Of a DNA stretch of 64,000 bases, positions 35,773 to 44,345 are shown piece by piece. Under the pieces are notes generated by a model. The model had not been told where the DNA came from and made no database searches. It saw nothing but the letters and a program-made list of their open reading frames with translations. The DNA lies in assembly GCF_036346875.1 (NCBI RefSeq), contig NZ_CP107852.1, positions 3,162,001 to 3,226,000 of the forward strand, given 5' to 3'. The translations under genes were made by a program, and so were the position numbers. The stretch comes from Nocardia sp. NBC_00508. Lineage in GTDB: Bacteria; Actinomycetota; Actinomycetes; Mycobacteriales; Mycobacteriaceae. Position 1 is the first letter of the stretch, and the number at the start of each line of letters is the position of its first letter.

Positions 35773-36222
35773 GTGAATGTCGAGAAGCTCAGAACCGTGG
35801 ACGATTGGGTGGCGTTCTATCGGCACGAGTTCGGGCTGCCGGCCACCGAACGTGGTGGTTTCGCCATGCTGCCGGTCACCGGGCGCGTCTGCGTCGTCCA
35901 CTTGCCGACCGCACGTGCCGAAAAGGTGCGCGCCGCACTGGAACAACAGGGCATGAGGGGTCCCATGTTGGCCAGACAGATCCGATGGAGCTTCCTCGCC
36001 GAGCCGGACAGCCGACCGGGACCCCAGGTGCTCGAGGTACTCAATCGATTGGATATCGGCCTGCCCGCCGTCGGCAGTGCCGTGATGTTGCCGACCGGCC
36101 TCGGCCGCTGGACCCGGGAAGGGTGCTTCTGGGTCAGCCCGCCGAACCGCGGTGACACGCTTCCGCCGCTGTCCGTCATCCTCACTACGGCGCTCGCGGT
36201 GGGAGCGGGCGGCGGGGACTGA
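35773..36222 (+). CDS. Hypothetical protein divergent from an XRE-TPR regulator
   Basis: A 149-residue protein starting at GTG 35773 after AAGGAG (35761-35766): VNVEKLRTVDDWVAFYRHEFGLPA. No signal peptide or membrane helix. Visible segments are FAMLPVTGRVCVVHLPTARAEKVRAAL and ALPTGLGRWTREGCFWVSPP-like residues. The core resembles small actinobacterial proteins found beside XRE-type regulators, and has a faint resemblance to primase/polymerase N-terminal domains, which is not strong enough to claim. Function unknown. Confidence 0.65.
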   Translation: MNVEKLRTVDDWVAFYRHEFGLPATERGGFAMLPVTGRVCVVHLPTARAEKVRAALEQQGMRGPMLARQIRWSFLAEPDSRPGPQVLEVLNRLDIGLPAVGSAVMLPTGLGRWTREGCFWVSPPNRGDTLPPLSVILTTALAVGAGGGD

Positions 36223-36299
36223 TCACCTCCGCGATCAGTTCCCGCTGCCGTCCGCCGGGACCGCTTCCGCACAGTCGACGAGGCGGGCCCGGCCCTGGC

Positions 36300-36899
36300 T
36301 CAGCGTGATTCGGCGGCGTCGATCGCGGCAGCCGGAACCGGGAAGTTGAGATAGGACCGCGACGGCGTCGGACCGCGCTGGCCCTGATACTTCGAACCCG
36401 CCACGGCGCTGCCGTACGGATGCTCGGCGGGGCTGGTCAGCTTGATCAGGCAGAGCTGGCCGATCTTCATCCCGGGCCACAGTGTGATCGGCAGATTGGC
36501 CACGTTGGACAACTCCAACGTGATGTGGCCGCTGAAACCGGGATCGACGAAACCCGCGGTCGAGTGGGTCAGCAGGCCGAGCCTGCCCAGACTCGACTTG
36601 CCCTCCAAGCGTCCGGCCAGGTCATCCGGCAGCGTGCACACCTCGAGCGTGGAACCGAGCACGAACTCACCGGGGTGCAGCACGAACGGCTCGCCTTCGG
36701 CCGGCTCCACCAGGCTGGTCAGCTCGTCCTGCCGCTGCGCGGGGTCGATGTGGGTGTAGCGGGTGTTGTTGAACACCCGGAACATCCGGTCCAGGCGCAC
36801 GTCGATACTCGACGGCTGGATCAGGTTCTCCACCAGCGGCTCGACGCCGAGACGCCCAGCGGCGATCTCCGCGCGGATGTCACGATCGGAAAGCAGCAC
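36300..36899 (-). CDS. dcd: dCTP deaminase
   Basis: A 199-residue trimeric dCTP deaminase/dUTPase-fold enzyme. It starts at GTG ([20 protein letters not shown]). Signature segments are [42 protein letters not shown] and [15 protein letters not shown], which includes the nucleotide-binding tail. Mycobacterial Dcd is 190 aa and bifunctional, making dUMP directly from dCTP; that is likely here too. The enzyme supplies dUMP for thymidylate synthesis. Confidence 0.96.
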   Translation of the reverse strand: MLLSDRDIRAEIAAGRLGVEPLVENLIQPSSIDVRLDRMFRVFNNTRYTHIDPAQRQDELTSLVEPAEGEPFVLHPGEFVLGSTLEVCTLPDDLAGRLEGKSSLGRLGLLTHSTAGFVDPGFSGHITLELSNVANLPITLWPGMKIGQLCLIKLTSPAEHPYGSAVAGSKYQGQRGPTPSRSYLNFPVPAAAIDAAESR

Positions 36900-37191
36900 G
36901 CCGACGAGCGTAGCGCCTGCTTGCCGCGGTGCTTCAGCCTGCCGAGGCCGGAGCGATGTCCTCGCACCGATCGGGCGCCGCGATCGCGTGCCTTCGCACC
37001 TCGACCGGGTGATCCGGCCGTCGGGCCGTGGCCCACGTCGATTCGCCCGGTGAGGCAACTTTGCAGGTCCGGACGAGATCCGATATCCGAGCCGCCGCGC
37101 TCGACCGTCCGCACCCTGTGGATTCGAGACTTCCCGGCAGCGCGAAGGGGCTGCGGTTAACCTCCAGCGCCCGGAGTGGCACCGTGGAGGA

Positions 37192-38046
37192 GTGACCTCC
37201 CCACGGATTCCGAATGCGGCCGGGGTGCTCACCGCGATGCTGGTGATGTGCACGGCCGCTCTCACGGTGGTCGCGCTCGGCGACGACGGCCACGGCGGGA
37301 TCGACCGAACACTCACCGAGTGGGCCATCGCACACCGCAACGGAGTGCTGACGCCCATCGCGGTCACGGTCAGCGTGCTGAGCGGCACCATCGCCATGAC
37401 GGTGCTGGCCACCCTGACGTGCATGGGTCTGTCCTGGCAGCGGCGGTGGCCTGCCGCGGCACTCGTCGCGGGGGCGGGCCTCGGCGCCGGACTGCTGGTC
37501 CGCGGCGGCAAGAACCTGGTCGGCCGGGCCCGCCCGCCCGTCGAGGACCACCTCATCTCCGTGGCCAACCTGTCCTATCCGTCCGGGCACAGCGTCGGCT
37601 CGTTCGTCGTGATCGGCGTCGTCGCGGTGGTCGCCCTGCCCAGCGTGCGCGGCCCTTCCCTCCGCATCCTGGCCGCGACCGCCGCCGTGGTGTTCGTCGC
37701 CGCGGTGGGCCTGTCCCGCATCTACCTGGGCGTCCATTGGGCCACCGACATCCTCGGTGGCTGGTGTATCGGCGCCCTCTGGCTCATCCTCTGCCTGACC
37801 GTCTACCGCTACTTCGAGCCGGTCCAGGAGGCTGTCGGGGCCAGCGGTGAACAGGAGCGTCACGAGTCGCCACCCGGATCAGGTGCGGCGGTGGCCGGTG
37901 GCGATCCGCACACTCGGACCAGCATGCGACACGACCGGCCGACCATCCCCGCGAGTCTCTTCCACGAGACGCGGACAATCCGTCCGCCGACTTCGGCGGA
38001 ACCGCGTGAAAGATCAGGGCGAGCGTCATGGTCGCCGGAGACCTGA
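37192..38046 (+). CDS. PAP2-family membrane phosphatase
   Basis: A 284-residue integral membrane lipid phosphatase. All three PAP2 motifs are present: KNLVGRARP (KX6RP), YPSGH, and [12 protein letters not shown] (SRX5HXXXD). Several hydrophobic helices surround them. The C-terminal 70 residues are hydrophilic and low in conservation ([13 protein letters not shown] onward), so the functional enzyme is shorter than the open frame. PAP2 enzymes dephosphorylate lipid carriers or phosphatidic acid at the membrane. The GTG start has an AGG-rich sequence only one base upstream, so the start is uncertain. Confidence 0.87.
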   Translation: MTSPRIPNAAGVLTAMLVMCTAALTVVALGDDGHGGIDRTLTEWAIAHRNGVLTPIAVTVSVLSGTIAMTVLATLTCMGLSWQRRWPAAALVAGAGLGAGLLVRGGKNLVGRARPPVEDHLISVANLSYPSGHSVGSFVVIGVVAVVALPSVRGPSLRILAATAAVVFVAAVGLSRIYLGVHWATDILGGWCIGALWLILCLTVYRYFEPVQEAVGASGEQERHESPPGSGAAVAGGDPHTRTSMRHDRPTIPASLFHETRTIRPPTSAEPRERSGRASWSPET

Positions 38047-38315
38047 TGCACGGTGGACGACGACATTCGTGCGGACCTGCGGCTGTTGCACACGCCGAAT
38101 TGCGAAGTGGGACAACGTGAAAGATGCACAGCTTCAGGCAGTCGTATGCGATCGAAATATACATGTACAGAGTCGATATCGGTTGACGCCGACGCGAAAT
38201 CAGCTATGTTCCAATGCAGTCCGGCTGCCCCCATGAATGGGAAGGAGACCGAGGCCGGGCGGGGGATAGCATTCGGCCTGAGCGCCAAAGGGTTTCGCTC
38301 AGAAGGAGAATGATC

Positions 38316-38468
38316 ATGACCCCGAAAGACCAAACCGTGGTTTCCGCTGTGACCGATCTGCGGAGCACGCCGCTCGGCCAGCTCTCGTCGCAGAGCCTGC
38401 CCGACCTGCTGTCGAGCCTGGGCAACTCCTCGACCACCGGGATTTCGTTCAGCTCCGCACTTATCTGA
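38316..38468 (+). CDS. FxsA-type precursor peptide (FxSxx-COOH family)
   Basis: A 50-residue peptide too small for many gene callers. It starts MTPKDQTVVSAVTDLRSTPL and ends TTGISFSSALI. The ATG at 38316 is favoured over ATG 38310 because AGAAGGAGA ends 6 bases before it. The family has a short leader, often with a DLR-PL- segment, and a C-terminal F-x-S core; here the core is F45-S46-S47 followed by ALI, one residue longer than the usual FxSxx ending. F45 is the only aromatic residue. It precedes the FxsB-type radical SAM gene by 24 bp. FxsB enzymes are known to make three-residue cyclophanes, here expected between F45 and S47. Confidence 0.85.
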   Translation: MTPKDQTVVSAVTDLRSTPLGQLSSQSLPDLLSSLGNSSTTGISFSSALI

Positions 38469-38492
38469 TTCAGCGTCGACACCGGCTGCCAC

Positions 38493-40919
38493 ATGAACCA
38501 TAGACCGCTTCCATTTCGTCAGTTTGTGATCAAGGTGCACAGCCGGTGCGATTTGGCGTGCAATCACTGTTATATGTATGAGCACGTCGACCAATCCTGG
38601 CGCGGCCGGCCGATGGGGCTTGCCCCGGAGACGGCCGCCCGGATTGCGTTTCGTATCGCCGAACACGCGGCAACGCACTCGCTGCCCGAAGTCGCGATCG
38701 TGCTGCACGGCGGTGAGCCGCTGCTGCTCGGCGTGGACCGCACCAGGGATTTCCTGGCCGCGTTGGACACGGCCATTTCTCCGGTTTGCCGCCTCAATCT
38801 GCACATTCACACCAACGCGGTGCAGCTGAGCGAGGAGTACCTCGACCTGTTCACCGAATACAATGTGCGAGTCGGTGTCTCGCTCGACGGCGATCGCACC
38901 GCCAACGACAGGCATCGGCTGTATCGCAACGGGCGAAGCAGCTACGACCAGGTGCTCGGGAGTCTGGACCTGCTGCGGAAGCCACAGTACCGCGCGCTCT
39001 ATTCGGGCCTGTTGTGCACCGTGGATATCGACAACGACCCGATCGCCGTGTATCGAGGGCTGCTCGAGCAGGAGCCTCCGCGCATGGACCTCCTTCTGCC
39101 GCATTCGAATTGGGAACATCAGCCGCCCGGGTTGCGCATCCCGCGCGACCCGGACAACCCGACGAACGGCGACGGCGAGTATGCGAAATGGCTGATCGCG
39201 ATGTTCGACGCCTGGAACGCCGACGGCCGACCGGTGCCGATCCGCACCTTCGAATCCATCGTGGCCGCGATGTACGGCCGGCCGAGCACCGCCGAAGCCA
39301 TCGGGCTCGATCCGGTGGACCTGCTGGTGATCGAAACCGACGGCACCCTGGAGCAGGTCGACTCGCTCAAGACTGCCTACGACGGCGCGGCGGCCACCGG
39401 ATTGAACGTGTGGGACAACACCCTCGACGAGGCAGCCGCGCTTCCCGGTATCACCGTCCGCCGGGATGGCATCGACGGTGTCAGCGCTACCTGTCGATCG
39501 TGCCGTCTGGTGCAGGTGTGCGGCGGGGGCTTCTATCCGCACCGCTACCGGCCGGGTGCCGGCTTCGACAATCCTTCCGTTTATTGCGCCGATCTCGAGG
39601 AGATGATCGATCACGTGGCAGCGACAGAAGCGGCGGCGGGACGCGGTGGTGCGCAGACCTCGGCACGAGCGGCCGACGAAGGCGCGCACAGCTTGACCGA
39701 AGATGGATTCGCCCAGTTGGCAGCCGGTTTCGGTGATGCTGGGACGGTAGATTGGCTGGCCCAGGCACAATCGTCGCTGCAGCGCGAGTTGCTGGCCGCG
39801 GTAGGTAGGTTCGGCCCACAGAATGACGGGCGCTTCACGGCGGCGTGGGATGTGCTGGTATCACTGGACTCCACCGCCCCGGCCGCAGTGGCCCAGGTCT
39901 TGGCACATCCCTATACGCGGGTGTGGGCCGTCGGACTGCTCGAAGGAGTGAGTCGCGGCGAGATCGCCGCCGAGGATGTCTACCACCTGGAGGCCATCGC
40001 CGCCAGTGCGGCGCTGCGTGCGGGCAAGGATCTGCGATTGCCGGTCCCGGTGCGGGACGGGGTAGCGCCGTTGCCGACATTCGGCGCTCTGAAGGCCGGG
40101 GCGGACGATCGGGTGTGGATCAATACCGGCTCGATCGACGATCTGGACTTCGCGCAGCCGATGCGTCACCTCACCGGTGCTGGGCTGACTGTCCCGCTGG
40201 AAGATACCGACCCCTACCGAATTGGCCACACCTACCCGGCCGAGCGGTTGAGCGCTGCCGAGGCGGACCGATGGCAGCGCGCCTTCGCCGAAGGGATCGA
40301 CTTCATCGACGCGCACTTGCCGGTGTACGCACCAGGCTTGCGCGCCGGATTGCGTGCGGTGATGCCGATGGAGCCGGAGGAAAAATATGATCGCAGCGCC
40401 TCTATGCGGCTGGCGTTCGGCTCTGTCGGTATCGGGTTGCGCCGTGCGTGTGTGTCGGCCGCCCTGCCGTTGATCCACGAATTCCAGCACGTGAAGATGG
40501 GTGCGGTACTCGATATGTTCGAACTGTTCGACCGCTCCGACACCGCGCTCGTGCACTATGCACCGTGGCGCCCGGATCCCCGTCCGCTCGAAGGGCTGTT
40601 GCAGGGCACCTATGCCCACATCGGCGTGACCGACTTCTGGCGGGTGCATCGCAAGCAGGCGGAGGGTGCGCAGCGCGAGGAATCGGAGCAGCAATTCGTG
40701 CGGTGGCGCATGATGACCGCCGAGGCGATTCGCCAACTCCAGGCATCTGGGTCATTGACCGCATTGGGCGAGCGGTTCGTGCAGGGCATGGGCGAGACGA
40801 TGCGGCCATGGCTGGCCGAACCGGTCGACACCGAGGCGGAAGCTGCCGCCGTGCGCGCCGCCGCGGAACACCGCGCCGCGTTCGACGAGCGCATGAAGGA
40901 GGGCCATGACGGCCGTTGA
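38493..40919 (+). CDS. FxsB radical SAM/SPASM maturase fused to HEXXH domain
   Basis: An 808-residue two-part enzyme. The N-terminal half is radical SAM: C19, C23 and C26 in HSRCDLACNHCYMYEH bind the 4Fe-4S cluster that cleaves SAM. The GGEPLL motif follows. A SPASM region with CRSCRLVQVCGGGFYPHRY and VYCADLEE binds auxiliary clusters at about residues 330-375. The C-terminal half (from about residue 399) is a HEXXH domain with HEFQHVK at residues 662-668. This is the FxsB architecture known from FxSxx-COOH peptide systems. The maturase should act on the preceding precursor. The role of the HEXXH half is not settled; metal-dependent peptide modification or cleavage is possible. Confidence 0.92.
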   Translation: MNHRPLPFRQFVIKVHSRCDLACNHCYMYEHVDQSWRGRPMGLAPETAARIAFRIAEHAATHSLPEVAIVLHGGEPLLLGVDRTRDFLAALDTAISPVCRLNLHIHTNAVQLSEEYLDLFTEYNVRVGVSLDGDRTANDRHRLYRNGRSSYDQVLGSLDLLRKPQYRALYSGLLCTVDIDNDPIAVYRGLLEQEPPRMDLLLPHSNWEHQPPGLRIPRDPDNPTNGDGEYAKWLIAMFDAWNADGRPVPIRTFESIVAAMYGRPSTAEAIGLDPVDLLVIETDGTLEQVDSLKTAYDGAAATGLNVWDNTLDEAAALPGITVRRDGIDGVSATCRSCRLVQVCGGGFYPHRYRPGAGFDNPSVYCADLEEMIDHVAATEAAAGRGGAQTSARAADEGAHSLTEDGFAQLAAGFGDAGTVDWLAQAQSSLQRELLAAVGRFGPQNDGRFTAAWDVLVSLDSTAPAAVAQVLAHPYTRVWAVGLLEGVSRGEIAAEDVYHLEAIAASAALRAGKDLRLPVPVRDGVAPLPTFGALKAGADDRVWINTGSIDDLDFAQPMRHLTGAGLTVPLEDTDPYRIGHTYPAERLSAAEADRWQRAFAEGIDFIDAHLPVYAPGLRAGLRAVMPMEPEEKYDRSASMRLAFGSVGIGLRRACVSAALPLIHEFQHVKMGAVLDMFELFDRSDTALVHYAPWRPDPRPLEGLLQGTYAHIGVTDFWRVHRKQAEGAQREESEQQFVRWRMMTAEAIRQLQASGSLTALGERFVQGMGETMRPWLAEPVDTEAEAAAVRAAAEHRAAFDERMKEGHDGR

Positions 40920-42072
40920 ATCGGCGCACAGCCTGTCGGAGGATCAATTCGCACAACTGGCATCGGGTTTCGGCGATGCCGGGGCAGTGAGCTGGCTGGT
41001 GCAGGCCCAGTCGTCATTGCAGCGCGAATTATTGGCTGCGGTAGGCAGATTCGGACCGCGCAGCGATCCTCGGTTCGCCGCCGCGTGGGATGTTCTCGTG
41101 TCACTGGACGCATCCGCACCGGATGCGGTGGCAGACGTGCTGGCACACCCGTACACGCGGGTGTGGGCGATGCGGTTGCTGCAAGGTGCCGCCGACAGTG
41201 CGTTCGCGCCTGCGGACGTCCATCACCTGGAAGCGGTCGCGGCGAGCGCGGCCGTACGAGCACGCAAGGATATGCGGTTACCGGTGCCCGTTCGTGACGG
41301 AGTAGCGCCGCTGCCGATGCTCGGGGCACTGAAAGCCGGTGCAGTGGAACAGGTATGGATCGAAACCGATGCGGTGGATGAACTCGCCATGGCACAACCG
41401 TTGCGTCGGCTGACCTCCGCTGGACCGACTGTCACTCTGGAAGATACCGACCCCTATCGCGTGCTCCCCTACCTCGGCAGCGAGATCCACCCCACTGGGC
41501 GGCTGAGCGATGCCGAGGCGCAGCAGTGGCAGGCAGCCTTCGCGGACGCCATCGACTTCATCGAAACCCATCTGCCCGGTTACGCTCCCGGCCTTCGCGC
41601 CGGTCTGTGCACCGTATTGCCGCTGCGAGCGGAGGGTCCGACAGACCGAAGCGCCTCGGCCAGACTGGCATTCGGCGCAGTCGGCATCGCGGCCTTGCGG
41701 CTGGACCCGATCACGCTCGCCGAACTGCTGGTGCACGAATTTCAGCATGTGAAGCTGGGCGCGATGATGGACGCATTCGAACTGTACGACCGCTCGGATA
41801 CCGAGCCGCGCTATCACCCACCGTGTTTTACGCATCCGCGGCCCATCGAAGGCGTGCTGCACAGCACCTACGCCCACCTTGCCATCGCGGACTTCTGGCG
41901 AGCGCGGGAAACACTGGCGACCGGATCGGCACGCGAGGCTGCCGCGCGTCGGCTCGCCGAGGTGCGCGGTCACACCGCAGAAGGTTTGCGCCAACTGCGT
42001 GAGTCCGGCTCACTGACCACACTGGGGGAGTCTCTCGTGCAAGCGATGAGCGAAGCCGAACGGGCTGGTTGA
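40906..42072 (+). CDS. Stand-alone HEXXH-domain protein, paralog of FxsB C terminus
   Basis: A 388-residue protein collinear with FxsB residues 399-808. The starts are nearly identical: SLSEDQFAQLASGFGDAG versus SLTEDGFAQLAAGFGDAG, and both contain QAQSSLQRELLAAVGRFGP. HEFQHVK lies at residues 277-283. No radical SAM or SPASM motif is present. The start overlaps the FxsB stop by 14 bp, so it is translationally coupled. This is a recent duplication of the HEXXH half of FxsB after loss of the radical SAM half. Both metal-ligand His residues and the Glu are retained, so it is probably active on the same or a related peptide. Confidence 0.9.
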   Translation: MTAVESAHSLSEDQFAQLASGFGDAGAVSWLVQAQSSLQRELLAAVGRFGPRSDPRFAAAWDVLVSLDASAPDAVADVLAHPYTRVWAMRLLQGAADSAFAPADVHHLEAVAASAAVRARKDMRLPVPVRDGVAPLPMLGALKAGAVEQVWIETDAVDELAMAQPLRRLTSAGPTVTLEDTDPYRVLPYLGSEIHPTGRLSDAEAQQWQAAFADAIDFIETHLPGYAPGLRAGLCTVLPLRAEGPTDRSASARLAFGAVGIAALRLDPITLAELLVHEFQHVKLGAMMDAFELYDRSDTEPRYHPPCFTHPRPIEGVLHSTYAHLAIADFWRARETLATGSAREAAARRLAEVRGHTAEGLRQLRESGSLTTLGESLVQAMSEAERAG

Positions 42073-42457
42073 CGCGTCGTCCCTGAACCGAGGACAGCAC
42101 CCGTCTGCCCTGCTCACCAGGGGTTTGCGGGGCGGGCGCGACTCGCGACCAACCCGAGCGTCTGCCATCGAAGTCCAGCCGCGGTTGTGGTCACGAGCGG
42201 CGCGTCGACGTCGAAGCCACCGGCTTCGACCGACCTCGGCATGTTGAAGGTTCGACCTTCCGTCCCTCATATCTTCCGCCGCCAGCATGTTCGCGGGCCC
42301 CGCCAGGCCGCCTCGCTCGTCGGCGCCCGCAAGCGCGTGAGCCGGACACCCCCGCGGGTCCCTGGAGGACTACGCGGTCTGCTATCAGGGCAGGCATAAC
42401 GAGACTTGCACCGCATAGCGCCTGGTCTGATAGGCTGTCGATCGCGCTCGAGCGCAG
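42073..42457. other. Intergenic region between the Fxs locus and tRNA-Gly
   Basis: No convincing gene is seen in these 385 bp. Short frames here lack ribosome binding sites and recognisable domains. GATAGGCT about 20-30 bp before the tRNA may be part of its -10 region. Confidence 0.5.
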
Positions 42458-42528
42458 GCCGATGTAGTTCAATGGTAGAACTTCTGCTTCCCAAGCAGAC
42501 AGCGCGGGTTCGATTCCCGTCATCGGCT
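42458..42528 (+). tRNA. tRNA-Gly (CCC)
   Basis: The acceptor stem GCCGATG/CATCGGC pairs perfectly. The D-loop is GTAGTTCAATGGTAGAAC. The anticodon stem-loop TCTGC-TTCCCAA-GCAGA gives anticodon CCC, reading GGG. The T arm is GCGGGTTCGATTCCCGT. U73 fits tRNA-Gly. The CCA end is not encoded. Confidence 0.97.
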
Positions 42529-42533
42529 CTCCA

Positions 42534-42564
42534 GGCCCCGCATCCCACAGGTGCGGGGCCTTTT
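42534..42564 (+). terminator. Terminator after tRNA-Gly
   Basis: GGCCCCGCA and TGCGGGGCC form a 9-bp stem with a 9-base loop followed by TTTT, six bases after the tRNA. Confidence 0.9.
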
Positions 42565-42670
42565 CATCTCAGCTCGCCGGCTTCACCCAGACGCTCCGGT
42601 CCTCGCGCACCTCGGGTACAGCGCGTGAACCGGAAAGCGATGCGCTGTAAGCCCGTGGCGCGCTCGGGTC

Positions 42671-43186
42671 TCAGGCCGCCCCGTGAGCGGTTTCCGCGTG
42701 CAGGCGGCGGTAGCGGCTGCCCTGGAAGACCAAAGGCTCGACGTCGGTGCGGGTGGCGATGCGGTGAATGCGGAGGATGACGACGGCGTGGTCGCCCGCC
42801 GGGACGTTGGCTTCCTGAACGCCCTCGATCCAGGCGGAGGCGCCGTCGATGAAGACGGCGTCGCCGGAGCCGCGGTGCAGGTGGATGTCGCGGAAGCGGT
42901 CGCCGTCGCGGGTGCCGAGTGTGCGGGCGGCGGCCTGCTGATCGGTGCCGAGCAGGCTCAGGCCGAGGTGGCTCGCGGCGGCGAGCTTGGGCCAGGTCGC
43001 CGAGGAGTTCTGCACGCAGAACGAGACCAGCGGCGGGTCGAGTGAGACGGGGACGAACGTGCTGACCGCGAGGCCGTGGGGAGTGCCGTCGATGTCGGCG
43101 CATACCGCGACCACACCGCTGGGGAAGTTGGCGAACGCGCGACGCAGACTGGCTCCGTCGGCGGGGAATTCGAACAGGTCATGCAT
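42671..43186 (-). CDS. Flavin reductase-like protein (HpaC/HsaB type)
   Basis: A 171-residue flavin reductase domain protein. Motifs include LRRAFANFPSGVVAVCADIDG, HGLAVSTFVPVSLDPPLVSFCVQNSS and the C-terminal RYRRLHAETAHGAA. HsaB and HpaC use NADH to reduce FMN/FAD for a partner monooxygenase, but no large flavin monooxygenase is adjacent. It lies between the tRNA and the MarR gene on the minus strand. A link to the Dpg cluster cannot be excluded but is not supported by the sequence. Confidence 0.9.
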   Translation of the reverse strand: MHDLFEFPADGASLRRAFANFPSGVVAVCADIDGTPHGLAVSTFVPVSLDPPLVSFCVQNSSATWPKLAAASHLGLSLLGTDQQAAARTLGTRDGDRFRDIHLHRGSGDAVFIDGASAWIEGVQEANVPAGDHAVVILRIHRIATRTDVEPLVFQGSRYRRLHAETAHGAA

Positions 43187-43336
43187 GGTTCGCAGCCTTC
43201 GAGCTGTGGGTCAGTGCCTGGGCGACCGAACGCCACCGACCACTGTACCGGTCGATGACTCCGTCGTTGTGTAGCCTCGGATCCACTCCAGCACCGTGCC
43301 CCGATCGGGACGAGGGTTTGAATCTGCGCGATCGGA

Positions 43337-43816
43337 TCAGGCGTCGGTGAGCGCGTCTTCTGCCGGCGAGACGGGAGTCATGCCGGCGAGCCGCTGAAGC
43401 ACGCCGAGGGCGTGCGGGTGTTCGTCCGGGTCGAGGACCGCGAACAGGATACGTTGTACCTCATCGGCTTTCGGTAGCAGCTGAGCGTACTCACGGCGTC
43501 CGGTACGGGTCAGGGCGATCCTCCGCTCCCGTTTGTCGGCCGGGTTGACGGATCGCTTGATCAGGTTCTTCCGTTCGAGCGACGCGGCGGACTGCGCCAT
43601 CGTCGAGGTGTCGGTCCGGACTCGGGCGGATATCTCGTGTTGCGTCATGGGTCCGTCGATGTAGACGACGTTCAGAATGGCGAACTGCGTGGGTGTGATC
43701 GAGTCCCCGACCGTGGCGTTCCAGATGGCATTATGTCGCTGGTAGAGCAGCCGGATCAGGTGACCGGGCGTCTCCGCGAAGATATGCGGCACCAGCGCCG
43801 AGGTGAGTGACTCCAT
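43337..43816 (-). CDS. MarR-family transcriptional regulator
   Basis: A 159-residue MarR protein. The winged HTH is visible: ITPTQFAILNVVYIDGPMTQHEISARVRTDTSTMAQSAASLERKNLIKRSVNPADKRERRIALTRTG in shorter overlapping motifs (HEISARV, SLERKNLI, DKRERRIALT). Flanking helices form the dimer interface. MarR proteins are usually repressors released by phenolic ligands. The gene is divergent from dpgA, with palindromes between the two. Control of the dpg operon by an aromatic product would fit the family (inference). Confidence 0.9.
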   Translation of the reverse strand: MESLTSALVPHIFAETPGHLIRLLYQRHNAIWNATVGDSITPTQFAILNVVYIDGPMTQHEISARVRTDTSTMAQSAASLERKNLIKRSVNPADKRERRIALTRTGRREYAQLLPKADEVQRILFAVLDPDEHPHALGVLQRLAGMTPVSPAEDALTDA

Positions 43817-43905
43817 TCGCTGATTAGATCACGCGCGCGCCGCCGTCCGGCGCAGGTTGGTCGTTTGCCCAAGAGGGTTACGTGGTCATCAACACTCGGT
43901 CGATA

Positions 43906-43919
43906 GTACGTGTACGTAC
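43906..43919. promoter_or_regulatory. GTACGT-GT-ACGTAC inverted repeat upstream of marR
   Basis: Perfect 6-bp arms around a 2-bp centre, 90 bp upstream of the marR start. Autoregulatory MarR operators are typically 14-20 bp palindromes. Candidate only. Confidence 0.5.
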
Positions 43920-44186
43920 CAACTCGGAGCGATCCGCTCATACCGAAATGTCTTGTGCCACAATGTATCTCGACTACTTCGCACAGACGATGGCGCTGAC
44001 CCCCTAAAGTTCAGGGGTTGTCACCACCGATCACGCGGGGGTACTGTTCGGAGTCGATCGAAGTGGTGCTTCCGGGCCTGAGCCGGAATGCGCATCACTA
44101 CATAGCCGCTGAGCGACTATGTCGCGTGAATCGATTACAGGGGGGACGGGGGTATCCTGCCAAGATATTGAATGCGCCCTGCTCGA

Positions 44187-44257
44187 TGAATGTGTCCCAC
44201 ACATTCACGGGTGATAACGGTTGCCTTATTGCCGTTGTCCAGCTCTGCCGAGCTGGA
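44187..44257. promoter_or_regulatory. Inverted repeats in the dpgA upstream region
   Basis: TGAATGTGT-CCC-ACACATTCA at 44187-44207 is a perfect 9-bp inverted repeat. TCCAGCTC-TGCC-GAGCTGGA at 44238-44257 forms a perfect 8-bp hairpin, about 90 bp before the dpgA ATG. The 529-bp marR-dpgA region contains no convincing gene. The first is a likely regulator site, the second could be an operator or leader hairpin. Confidence 0.55.
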
Positions 44258-44345
44258 TAAAACGACCGCCTGGAAGCGCATCGCAATTATCGACCGCGCG
44301 CGCCCGTATGTCAGCGCGTCGCCACAATCACCACAGGAATTGAGC

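Noticed and set aside
34205..36222. XRE-TPR regulator and small neighbour as regulators of the Fxs locus
   Set aside because: They are separated from it by dcd and the PAP2 gene, and nothing in the sequence links them.
42187..42399. 70-aa open frame between the Fxs locus and tRNA-Gly as a second precursor peptide
   Set aside because: No ribosome binding site, no FxS-type ending and arginine-rich shadow-like composition.
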